NCBI GenBank assembly: GCA_051010015.1
Contig: JBPCVZ010000012.1
Location: forward strand, 1-5,351
Source: CAJQQK01 sp051010015
GTDB lineage: Bacteria > Pseudomonadota > Alphaproteobacteria > Rhizobiales > Hyphomicrobiaceae
DNA length: 5,351 bases
Reading direction: 5' to 3'
Below are positions 1-5,240 of this stretch, piece by piece; the first letter of the stretch is position 1, and each line of letters starts with the position of its first letter. Below the pieces are notes generated by a model, which was given only the letters and a program-made list of their open reading frames with translations, was not told the origin of the DNA and did no database searches. Both the position numbers and the translations under genes were made by a program.

Positions 1-884
1 TTCGTCTCCTCGACCGTTTGCTCCTCGATCTCATAAAACCCTTCCAGCCCGATGGCATCCTCGATCGCCTGCCGCGCCGCCACGTTTTCCTCCTCCGTCA
101 TCCCCGTATAGCTGCCCGTTGCGACAACTTCTTCGAGCGCGCGCTTGGCATGATGGAAGCTCACCGTCAGCCACAATTGCGCATCGATACAGGCCTTGTA
201 ACCCATGGCGCGCAATTCGGGGTTCGAGAACAGCGGCCGGCCGTCGCGGTTACCGCGGCTTTGCACGTAGACCAGCGGCACCTTGCATGCTTTCGGCGCG
301 GCTTCGGCTTCGTCGCGATCGCGCGGAAACAGCAGCCCCATGTCGGCGCCGACATCGGCGGCTGCGTTGATCCGCGCCGCCGCCGCCTCAAGTCCGTCGA
401 ACCGGCAGGTGTCGGTACGCGCGATGATAACGAAATCCTTGTCCGTCTCGTCGCGCTGGCGGCAGGCGAACTTGATCTTGTCGATGAACTCCTCGGCCGG
501 GATCGCGTGTGCGACGTACTTGTGATAGTGCGCCCGCTTCGGATAGAGCTGATCCTCGATGTGGATGCCGGCGACGCCGGCGGTGATGAACTCGCGCACC
601 GTGCGCATGCAGTGCAGCGGTTCGCCGAACCCGGCGCCGGCATCGGCAACGATCGGGATCGTACCGGCGCGTGCCACGCTGCCGGCGACGCGGACCTGCT
701 CATCCATGGTCAGCAGCGGCTCGGAGACGGCCAGCGAACCACCGGTGACGTAGCCGCCGACATAGGCACTGTCGATGCCGATTTGCTCCGCCACGCGCCC
801 GGCGAGCGGGTAGTACAGCGACGGCCAGTACAGGAAATCCTTCTCGGTCAGCAGTTGGCGCAGCTTGGTCGTCGGGCGTTGCAT
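1..884 (-). CDS. Isocitrate lyase/PEP mutase superfamily protein (3' end outside window)
   Basis: A TIM-barrel lyase of the isocitrate lyase/phosphoenolpyruvate mutase superfamily. Members make or break C-C or C-P bonds next to a carboxylate, using Mg2+, in the cytoplasm. I translated 294 codons with no stop; the C-terminus lies beyond the left edge. Visible landmarks: YVGGYVTGGS (41-50), the metal and phosphate-loop region VADAGAGFG (79-87), GIHIEDQLYPKR (106-117) and the strand IIARTDT (153-159). The canonical DxDxGFG is here DAGAGFG, so the second Asp is Gly83. The K(K/R)CGH catalytic segment is KRAH (116-119), so the catalytic Cys of isocitrate and methylisocitrate lyases is Ala118. This argues against those two activities; an oxaloacetate decarboxylase- or hydrolase-like or uncharacterised lyase role is possible. 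The ATG at 884 is supported by GGAGGAA at 889-895. It is divergent from the deacetylase-like gene. The superfamily is certain; the substrate is unknown. Confidence 0.9.
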   Translation of the reverse strand, partial: MQRPTTKLRQLLTEKDFLYWPSLYYPLAGRVAEQIGIDSAYVGGYVTGGSLAVSEPLLTMDEQVRVAGSVARAGTIPIVADAGAGFGEPLHCMRTVREFITAGVAGIHIEDQLYPKRAHYHKYVAHAIPAEEFIDKIKFACRQRDETDKDFVIIARTDTCRFDGLEAAAARINAAADVGADMGLLFPRDRDEAEAAPKACKVPLVYVQSRGNRDGRPLFSNPELRAMGYKACIDAQLWLTVSFHHAKRALEEVVATGSYTGMTEEENVAARQAIEDAIGLEGFYEIEEQTVEET

Positions 885-888
885 GGTC

Positions 889-895
889 TTCCTCC
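889..895 (-). promoter_or_regulatory. Ribosome binding site of the lyase gene
   Basis: Read on the minus strand this is GGAGGAA, ending 4 bases before the ATG at 884-882 (6 bases from the GGAGG core). It fixes the start against the upstream in-frame extension. Confidence 0.75.
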
Positions 896-940
896 GGTTC
901 GCGCACGAGGCGGCACGGCGCAGCGATTGATGTCAGCGCC

Positions 941-946
941 ATGATA
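941..946 (-). promoter_or_regulatory. Possible -10 box for the lyase gene
   Basis: The minus strand reads TATCAT, five of six matches to TATAAT, about 57 bases before the lyase ATG. The best upstream partner, TTCGAC at 963-968 with a 16-base spacer, is poor. The 125-base divergent region 885-1009 must hold promoters for both genes, but I see no convincing plus-strand promoter in it. Confidence 0.2.
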
Positions 947-996
947 GGCGATGTTGCCGGCAGTCGAACAGGCCGCCCGTCGCCGGCAAATGCAGC

Positions 997-1001
997 AAAG
1001 G
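997..1001 (+). promoter_or_regulatory. Ribosome binding site choosing the ATG at 1010
   Basis: AAAGG lies 8 bases before the ATG at 1010. The longer in-frame start at 941 has no comparable purine-rich site and adds 23 residues without any family motif, so 1010 is preferred. Confidence 0.5.
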
Positions 1002-1009
1002 CTCCCGTC

Positions 1010-1933
1010 ATGTGGTCCAACCCCCGAGTCCCCTACCAGATGTCCTCTCGGCGCAAGCGGCTGGAGCCGCCGAACGGCAAGGCGATCATCGTCAACATCG
1101 CCATGAACATCGAGTACTGGCCGTTCGACCGGCCGATGCCGCGCGGCGTCCTGCCGGCACCGCACGGCGCCCAGGTCGAACCGCCGGATGTGCCCAACTA
1201 TTCCTGGGTCGAATACGGCATGCGCTGCGGCATGCCGCGGATCATGGCGATGCTGGCCGCGCGCAAGCTGCGCGCCTCGGCGTTCACCAATGCGCAGGTC
1301 TGCGATGTCTACCCGGCGCTGATGGACGCCGTCGTCGCGGCGGACTGGGAACTGGTCGGCCACGGCTGGTTCCAACGCTCGCTGAAGCACGTCGACGATG
1401 AGGTCGAGGAGATCACGAAAAGCCTCGCCCGCCTCGAACAGGCCGGCGGCCAGCGGCCCCGTGCCTGGCTCGGCGCCGGCCTCGGCCAGACGTTCGATAC
1501 GCCCGATCACCTCAAAGCCAGCGGCATCGAGTTCCTGCATGATTTCGTCGTCGACGACCTGCCGTTCTGGATCCGCACCAGGCATGGCCCCCTGGTCGGT
1601 CTGCCCTACACGTTCGAGCTCAACGACGTGCCGATCTATGCCATCCAGAACCAGTCCAGCACCGAAATCGTGGAGCGCCTGAAGGCTACGCTCGCCGTCT
1701 TCGAGCGTGAAACGGCGGACAACCCGCGGGTGCTGACTTTTGGTCTGCACCCGCACATCATCGGCGTGCCGCACATCGCCTATCACTTCGAAAAGGCGCT
1801 TGATATCCTGGTCGCACGCGACGACGTGGCGTTCATGACGTCGAGCGAGATCGGCGATTGGTTCGTTGCCGCCGATGGCACCAACGGCGCCGATATGGCC
1901 GCCTTCAATGACGGGCCGCCAGCGCTGACTTAG
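1010..1933 (+). CDS. Polysaccharide deacetylase-fold protein, PuuE (allantoinase)-like
   Basis: A 307-residue protein of the carbohydrate esterase 4/NodB-fold family, closest in pattern to the PuuE-like branch, which hydrolyses C-N bonds in small ring compounds or amides and not in polymers. Landmarks: the first beta strand NIEYW (33-37), PDVPNYSWVEYGMR (59-72), the His motif ELVGHGWFQ (114-122) and the late motif FGLHPHIIG (244-252). The classic NodB metal site (TFDDG, HxxxH) is absent: the Asp pair is replaced by NIEYW, and His118 is not followed by His at +4. This fits the PuuE-like group, in which metal dependence is reduced or lost. No signal peptide is visible, so it is probably cytoplasmic. 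An alternative start at 941 adds 23 residues. The 3' end is odd: the last 23 bases before the codons for ALT-stop are repeated exactly at 2171-2193, where the same frame would end in PPE-stop. Family is secure; substrate unknown. Confidence 0.85.
   Translation: MWSNPRVPYQMSSRRKRLEPPNGKAIIVNIAMNIEYWPFDRPMPRGVLPAPHGAQVEPPDVPNYSWVEYGMRCGMPRIMAMLAARKLRASAFTNAQVCDVYPALMDAVVAADWELVGHGWFQRSLKHVDDEVEEITKSLARLEQAGGQRPRAWLGAGLGQTFDTPDHLKASGIEFLHDFVVDDLPFWIRTRHGPLVGLPYTFELNDVPIYAIQNQSSTEIVERLKATLAVFERETADNPRVLTFGLHPHIIGVPHIAYHFEKALDILVARDDVAFMTSSEIGDWFVAADGTNGADMAAFNDGPPALT
1898..1920 (+). repeat. 23-base direct repeat, copy 1 (inside deacetylase 3' end)
   Basis: Begins GCCGCCTTCAATG and ends GGGCCGCC, encoding AAFNDGPP in the deacetylase frame. 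An identical copy lies at 2171-2193. The flanks of the two copies differ, so the repeat is sharply bounded. Confidence 0.9.
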
Positions 1934-1991
1934 GACATCCCGAACAATAAGAGAATCCAAAATGATCTCAGTCGCCGCCACTCTAACGGGT

Positions 1992-2123
1992 GTCACCCCG
2001 GTGCTTGTCACCGGGGACCATGTCTCGGCGCGACGTGTGTGAGCGATAGCGGCACGGCCTTGCGTCTGCGCAGCTCCCGCGTGTGCGGCACGATGGATCC
2101 CGGCAACACGTGCCGGGATGACC
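1992..2123. repeat. Inverted pair of REP-type palindromes (REPIN-like)
   Basis: Two hairpins face each other. Left: CCCCGGTG (1996-2003), a 5-base loop, CACCGGGG (2009-2016). Right: ATCCCGGCA (2097-2105), a 5-base loop, TGCCGGGAT (2111-2119). Both stems are perfect. Reverse-complementing the left unit and aligning it with the right unit matches at 22 of 31 positions, so they are two copies of one family in opposite orientation. This is the layout of a REP doublet or small non-autonomous element. From memory, the TGGATCCCGG..CCGGGATGAC pattern is widespread in intergenic DNA of alphaproteobacteria. As RNA the units could end or stabilise the deacetylase transcript. Confidence 0.75.
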
Positions 2124-2170
2124 GCTGTGGGGTGTGGCCTATGTTGTCGCACAACCACCAATTCCAGGAC

Positions 2171-2193
2171 GCCGCCTTCAATGACGGGCCGCC
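2171..2193 (+). repeat. 23-base direct repeat, copy 2 (relic of deacetylase 3' end)
   Basis: Identical to 1898-1920. Continuing in the same codon frame it reads AAFNDGPPE and then TAG at 2198-2200, a credible alternative C-terminus for the deacetylase. The two copies bracket exactly 250 bases (1921-2170) that contain the hairpin pair. Confidence 0.9.
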
Positions 2194-2237
2194 GGAGTAG
2201 CCATAGGGTCCTTGCGATCCGAATAATCGCACGCGAC

Positions 2238-2264
2238 CGGCAACGATCATATGGATCATTGCCG
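2238..2264. promoter_or_regulatory. Dyad, candidate operator for the dioxygenase operon
   Basis: CGGCAACGATC (2238-2248), a 5-base centre ATATG, then GATCATTGCCG (2254-2264): 11-base arms with one mismatch. It lies about 90 bases before the dioxygenase ATG. A 7-base direct repeat CGCGACC (2232-2238 and 2263-2269) brackets it. The size suits a dimeric repressor or activator site. No regulator gene is in the window, so the partner is unknown. Confidence 0.45.
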
Positions 2265-2288
2265 CGACCCGGCGGGCTGTTCTAGAAC
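2259..2288 (+). promoter_or_regulatory. Possible sigma-70-like promoter of the dioxygenase operon
   Basis: TTGCCG (2259-2264) and TAGAAC (2283-2288) with an 18-base spacer, each four of six to consensus. The -35 would coincide with the right arm of the dyad at 2238-2264, which would suit repression, and the -10 overlaps the palindrome GTTCTAGAAC (2279-2288). Both boxes are weak. Confidence 0.25.
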
Positions 2289-2339
2289 TAGCATTCTCTT
2301 TTTTCCCGAGATGCGCGGCTTTCGCGCGCCCATAGCCCT

Positions 2340-2345
2340 GGAGGG
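2340..2345 (+). promoter_or_regulatory. Ribosome binding site of the dioxygenase gene
   Basis: GGAGGG ends 9 bases before the ATG at 2355; a second purine run, GGAAGA (2348-2353), sits closer to it. Either supports this start. Confidence 0.6.
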
Positions 2346-2354
2346 CGGAAGAAC

Positions 2355-2921
2355 ATGCTCGATTCAGACTACAGTGTGGAAAACTATGTCGAGGACCTGC
2401 GCGCCATCGCGGCCGCCGAATCCGATCCCGTCAAGGTGGCGGAGAAGGTCAAGCCGATCGCCAAGAAGCTGGCCGCCGCACCCGGGTGGCTCAAGCCAGA
2501 ACACCGCACCGCCAACGAAGAGCAAGGTTTTGGCGTTCATCTCCTGCACGAGGAACCGAACCACGATCTCGCCGTGTTCGTGCTCACCTGGCTGCCCGAC
2601 CGGGGTACGATGCCGCACAACCACATGACGTGGGCGGTCGTTGCAGGGATCGAGGGCGAGGAGCACGAAGTCGAGTGGAAACGCAGCGATGACGGTTCGA
2701 AGAAGGGCTACGCCAAGCTCGAGAAAACCGGCGAGCATACCTTGAAGCCGGGGCAGGTCTCCGCCTGCAAGCCGCAAGACATTCACAGTGTCTGGAACAC
2801 CGGTACGGAGATGTCGATCTCGCTGCACACCTATGGGCGTCATATCAACCACACCGGTCGTTCCGAGTTCGATCCGTCACAGGATCTCGAGCGTCCGTTC
2901 GAAGTTTCCGTGAGCAAGTGA
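2355..2921 (+). CDS. Cupin thiol dioxygenase, 3-mercaptopropionate dioxygenase-like
   Basis: A 188-residue protein of the cysteine dioxygenase type I (cupin) family, cytoplasmic, non-haem Fe(II). These enzymes use O2 to turn a thiol into a sulfinic acid. The iron ligands are visible as His88-x-His90 (TMPHNHMTW) and His144 (QDIHSVW). The second-sphere Ser-His-Tyr triad is Ser156, His158, Tyr160 (SISLHTYG). Arg169 lies nine residues after that Tyr, the spacing I recall for the carboxylate-binding Arg of bacterial 3-mercaptopropionate dioxygenase. The Cys that forms the Cys-Tyr crosslink of mammalian cysteine dioxygenase is absent (Val95 at that place), and no Arg stands where its Arg60 would be. 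This points to a 3-mercaptopropionate-type enzyme over a cysteine dioxygenase, by inference from spacing. Length is normal for the family. It is the first gene of a two-gene unit with the crotonase, 6 bases downstream. Confidence 0.85.
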   Translation: MLDSDYSVENYVEDLRAIAAAESDPVKVAEKVKPIAKKLAAAPGWLKPEHRTANEEQGFGVHLLHEEPNHDLAVFVLTWLPDRGTMPHNHMTWAVVAGIEGEEHEVEWKRSDDGSKKGYAKLEKTGEHTLKPGQVSACKPQDIHSVWNTGTEMSISLHTYGRHINHTGRSEFDPSQDLERPFEVSVSK

Positions 2922-2927
2922 AAGCCC

Positions 2928-3671
2928 ATGTCCGACGCAGTCACCTATGCCCTCGAAGGCCACGTCGCCGTCATCACGATGAACAAGCCGGACAAGATGA
3001 ACCGGCTCGACCCTGAACTGGTCGAGGGCTTGCACCAGGCCTGGAAGCGCTTCATGGCGGACGACATGGCGCGCGTCGCCATACTGACCGGGGCCGGCGA
3101 GAAAGCGTTTTCGGCCGGCGCCGACCTCAACAATGTGCCGCACAATCTCTATCACGCCATCCCTTCGGTCGGCGTGCCGGTCGACAAGCCGGTGGTCGCG
3201 GCCGTCGCCGGCTGGTGCATTGGCGGTGGTATGGTGCTGACCACGATGTGCGATATCCTGATCTGCGCCGACAACACGACGTTCTCCTATCCCGAAGTGA
3301 AGATTGCGTTTTCCGGCGGTCTCATATCCAACCTCGCGAGCCGCATCCCGCACAAGATCGCGATGGAGCTGCTCCTCGTCGGCGACAACATGCCGGTCGA
3401 GCGCGCCTACCAGGTTGGCTACGTCAACAAGGTCGTGCCGGTTGCCGAGCTGATGCCGACGGCGATGGACTGGGCAACCCGCATCGCGGCGACGGCGCCG
3501 ATGCCCTCGCGCATGCTCAAGCGCTTCGTTTCTGAATCCATGCCCAAGGGCCCGACCGAGCAGGCCGCCATCGCCCGCGTCCAGGTCGAGGACATCAACG
3601 CCAGTGACGACTGGGTCGAAGGCCGCGCCGCCTTCAAGGAAAAGCGCCCGCCGGTTTTCAAGGGGGAGTAG
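2928..3671 (+). CDS. Enoyl-CoA hydratase/isomerase (crotonase) family protein
   Basis: A 247-residue crotonase-fold enzyme acting on acyl-CoA thioesters. The two oxyanion-hole segments are clear: FSAGADL (61-67) and GWCIGGGMVL (95-104), followed by MCDI (107-110) and YPEVKIAFSGG (121-131). Glu123 matches the second catalytic Glu of rat enoyl-CoA hydratase (Glu164). The first (Glu144, in GGGCEL) is Val103 here (GGGMVL), so ordinary water addition is doubtful; a double-bond isomerase or another crotonase reaction is more likely. The C-terminal DDWVEGRAAFKEKRPPVF (227-244) is typical of the family. It is slightly short (about 260 is usual), mainly between the two oxyanion segments. Its ATG follows the dioxygenase TGA by 6 bases with only a weak purine run, suggesting translational coupling and co-transcription. 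Fold assignment is secure; substrate unknown. Confidence 0.9.
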   Translation: MSDAVTYALEGHVAVITMNKPDKMNRLDPELVEGLHQAWKRFMADDMARVAILTGAGEKAFSAGADLNNVPHNLYHAIPSVGVPVDKPVVAAVAGWCIGGGMVLTTMCDILICADNTTFSYPEVKIAFSGGLISNLASRIPHKIAMELLLVGDNMPVERAYQVGYVNKVVPVAELMPTAMDWATRIAATAPMPSRMLKRFVSESMPKGPTEQAAIARVQVEDINASDDWVEGRAAFKEKRPPVFKGE

Positions 3672-3713
3672 CGTCGGGGGCCGCTGCGTTTGGCGCGCGT
3701 CAATCCGCAGCGC

Positions 3714-3861
3714 GTAGGTCGGGTTAGGGTGGCTCGGACGTCGAAGCATCGGATCGTCGTCGACCCGGCCGTAACCCAACAAGGGCCCGTCGTGTGATGT
3801 TGGGTTACGCGGGCGAAGTTCTTGTCATTGGCAACGATGGCGGACCGCTAACCCAACCTAC
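3714..3861. repeat. Composite inverted-repeat element between convergent genes
   Basis: The ends are GTAGGTCGGGTTAG (3714-3727) and CTAACCCAACCTAC (3848-3861), inverted repeats with one mismatch in 14. Inside, CGTAACCCAACA (3770-3781) and TGTTGGGTTACG (3798-3809) form a perfect 12-base stem with a 16-base loop. Each half can also fold by itself, as GTYGGGTTA pairs with TAACCCAAC (for example 3799-3807 with 3849-3857). This GTTGGGTTA/TAACCCAAC pattern is, from memory, a common small non-coding repeat in proteobacteria. It sits between the crotonase stop and the CoA-transferase stop and could end transcription from both sides, though neither strand shows a clear T-run. Its right end includes the CoA-transferase stop codon. 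Confidence 0.7.
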
Positions 3862-5075
3862 CCCACCCGCGCGACTCTTGCCGCAACCAGCGCCTCGACC
3901 TCCGCCTCATCCAGCCCCGCGACATCGCGCAGCACGTCGCGCGTGTGCTCGCCGAGCAGCGGCGCGCCTGCCAAACTCACCGCCTCCGTGTCATGCAACC
4001 GCGCCGGCGTCATGATCGCCGGATAGCTTCCCATTTCGCTGTGCGTTACCGGCTGCACACTGCCGCGTGCCGTCACGAGTTCGCTGTCGAGCGCTTCGGC
4101 GACGGTCGCAACGACACCACACGGCACGCCGCCGGCGCGCAAAACCGTGACCCATTCGGCGCGCGTCTTGTGCAGAAAAATCTCACCGAAAACCTCGCGG
4201 ATCGCCACCGTGTTGGCGACCCGGCTCTTGTTGTCCACGAAACGCGGGTCATCGACGAGGTCCGGGCGCCCGACGACGTCATTGCACAGCCGCGCGTACT
4301 GCACGTCATTGCCGATTGTGACCATGAACGGGCCGTCCGATGCCTCGAAGACGCCGGCCGGCTGGGCCACCTGGTTGCCGTTGCCGGCCCGCGTCGGCTC
4401 GTTGCCGGTCATCAGGTACTGGTGGCCAAAGTTGACCAGCATGTTGATGCCCGTCTCGAACAGCGACAGCTCGATGAAGCGGCCTTCGCCGGTGATCTGC
4501 TTCTGGCGCAGCGCGGCCGAGATCGCGTTCGATGCATAGAGCCCGGTAATCATGTCGACGAGCGAGATGCCTGCCCGGGTCGGCGGGCCTTGCGGGTCGC
4601 CGGTCATGGCCATCAGCCCCGACTCGGCCTGTGCTACGGGGTCGTAGCCCGGCACGTCGACGTTGGGCCCGTCGCGGCCGTAGCCTGAAATAGCGCACAC
4701 GATGATGTCCGGTCGAACCGATTTTAGCGTGTCGTAGCCGAGGCCAAGCCGCTCCATCACGCCGGTGCGGAAATTCTCCAACACCACGTCGCTATTCGCG
4801 ACGAGCTTCAGGAACGCGGCCTTGCCCTGAGGCGCTTTGAGGTCGAGGGCGACGGACTTCTTGTTGCGGTTGACGGTCAGGAAATAGACCGCGTGATCGT
4901 TGTGACTGGGAACCGTGAATGTCCGGGAGTCATCGCCGTGCGCCGGGTTCTCGACCTTGATGACCTCGGCGCCGAGATCCGCGAGCATCAGCCCGGCGTA
5001 CGGACCGGCGAGCACGCGAGAGAGATCGAGCACGCGGATACCATCGAGAGGACGCTTCACGATGTGATCGCTCAT
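3858..5075 (-). CDS. Class III CoA-transferase (CaiB/BaiF family)
   Basis: A 405-residue cytoplasmic enzyme that moves CoA from a donor acyl-CoA to a free carboxylic acid; family members act on formate/oxalate, carnitine, succinate, sulfinopropionate and others. Length is normal. Motifs in order: PLDGIRVLDLSRVLAGPYAG (9-28), LADLGAEVIKVE (31-42), NRNKKSVALDLK (69-80), LENFRTGVMERLG (99-111), AISGYGRDGP (128-137), SLVDMITGLYA (171-181) with Asp174 as the expected catalytic nucleophile, EGRFIELSLFE (197-207) and the C-terminal GVPCGVV (316-322). All core elements are intact, so it should be active. The ATG at 5075 has a strong site AAGGAGGT (5085-5092). It converges on the dioxygenase-crotonase operon, so it is separately transcribed. 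The stop falls inside the terminal repeat of the element at 3714-3861. The acid substrate cannot be read from the sequence. Confidence 0.95.
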   Translation of the reverse strand: MSDHIVKRPLDGIRVLDLSRVLAGPYAGLMLADLGAEVIKVENPAHGDDSRTFTVPSHNDHAVYFLTVNRNKKSVALDLKAPQGKAAFLKLVANSDVVLENFRTGVMERLGLGYDTLKSVRPDIIVCAISGYGRDGPNVDVPGYDPVAQAESGLMAMTGDPQGPPTRAGISLVDMITGLYASNAISAALRQKQITGEGRFIELSLFETGINMLVNFGHQYLMTGNEPTRAGNGNQVAQPAGVFEASDGPFMVTIGNDVQYARLCNDVVGRPDLVDDPRFVDNKSRVANTVAIREVFGEIFLHKTRAEWVTVLRAGGVPCGVVATVAEALDSELVTARGSVQPVTHSEMGSYPAIMTPARLHDTEAVSLAGAPLLGEHTRDVLRDVAGLDEAEVEALVAARVARVG

Positions 5076-5084
5076 GGCGGTCAG

Positions 5085-5092
5085 ACCTCCTT
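5085..5092 (-). promoter_or_regulatory. Strong ribosome binding site of the CoA-transferase
   Basis: The minus strand reads AAGGAGGT, a near-full anti-16S match, with 9 bases before the ATG at 5075-5073. It is the strongest such site in the window. Confidence 0.85.
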
Positions 5093-5167
5093 GGATGTGG
5101 CTTCAACAGCACCAGCATCATTTTCCAGGATGGCCTTCGGTGCGACCGTCAGAGTTGAACCTGATCC

Positions 5168-5199
5168 GATCCGCCTTTGTCCAGGGCGCATGGCGGATC
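5168..5199. promoter_or_regulatory. Dyad upstream of the CoA-transferase gene
   Basis: GATCCGCC (5168-5175) and GGCGGATC (5192-5199) are perfect 8-base inverted arms 16 bases apart, about 95 to 125 bases before the CoA-transferase ATG. It could be an operator or a leader hairpin. I found no good promoter hexamers near it. The spacing is long and a chance origin is possible in GC-rich DNA. Confidence 0.3.
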
Positions 5200-5240
5200 A
5201 TCACGGATTGGAACGCCGCTAGCGGGCCTCGACGAACAAA

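Larger units (their letters stand above)
1934..2354. other. Intergenic region without a convincing gene
   Basis: About 420 bases between the deacetylase stop and the thiol dioxygenase start. It holds an inverted pair of hairpins (1992-2123), the second copy of a 23-base repeat (2171-2193), a near-perfect dyad (2238-2264) and a small perfect palindrome GTTCTAGAAC (2279-2288). The only plus-strand reading frame with a plausible start (1962-2042, 26 codons) has no family resemblance and runs through the first hairpin, so it is not called. Confidence 0.7.

Noticed and set aside
1..884. Calling the left gene prpB (methylisocitrate lyase)
   Set aside because: The KRCGH catalytic Cys is replaced by Ala and the second metal-loop Asp by Gly, so the specific name is not supported.
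18..944. 308-codon plus-strand open frame opposite the lyase gene
   Set aside because: The minus strand encodes a well-conserved TIM-barrel enzyme with a good ribosome binding site; the plus-strand translation has no family features.
1962..2042. 26-codon plus-strand frame starting at an ATG after a purine-rich stretch
   Set aside because: It runs through the left hairpin of the repeat pair, has no family resemblance and only a weak ribosome binding site.
848..2161. 437-codon minus-strand open frame antisense to the deacetylase gene
   Set aside because: It lies opposite a protein with clear family motifs, overlaps the lyase start and the divergent promoter, and its translation is Arg/His/Asp-rich without recognisable domains. 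It is a GC-rich shadow.
3682..3712. Short inverted repeat CGCTGCG/CGCAGCG just after the crotonase stop, considered as a terminator
   Set aside because: The arms are only 7 bases with a 17-base loop and no T-run follows. The longer stems of the adjacent repeat element are better candidates.
2877..3782. 301-codon minus-strand open frame opposite the crotonase
   Set aside because: Antisense to an intact crotonase with oxyanion-hole motifs; its product is His/Arg/Asp-rich and it begins inside the repeat element.
3945..4688. 247-codon plus-strand open frame opposite the CoA-transferase
   Set aside because: It lies wholly inside a complete class III CoA-transferase gene on the other strand and shows no domain pattern.
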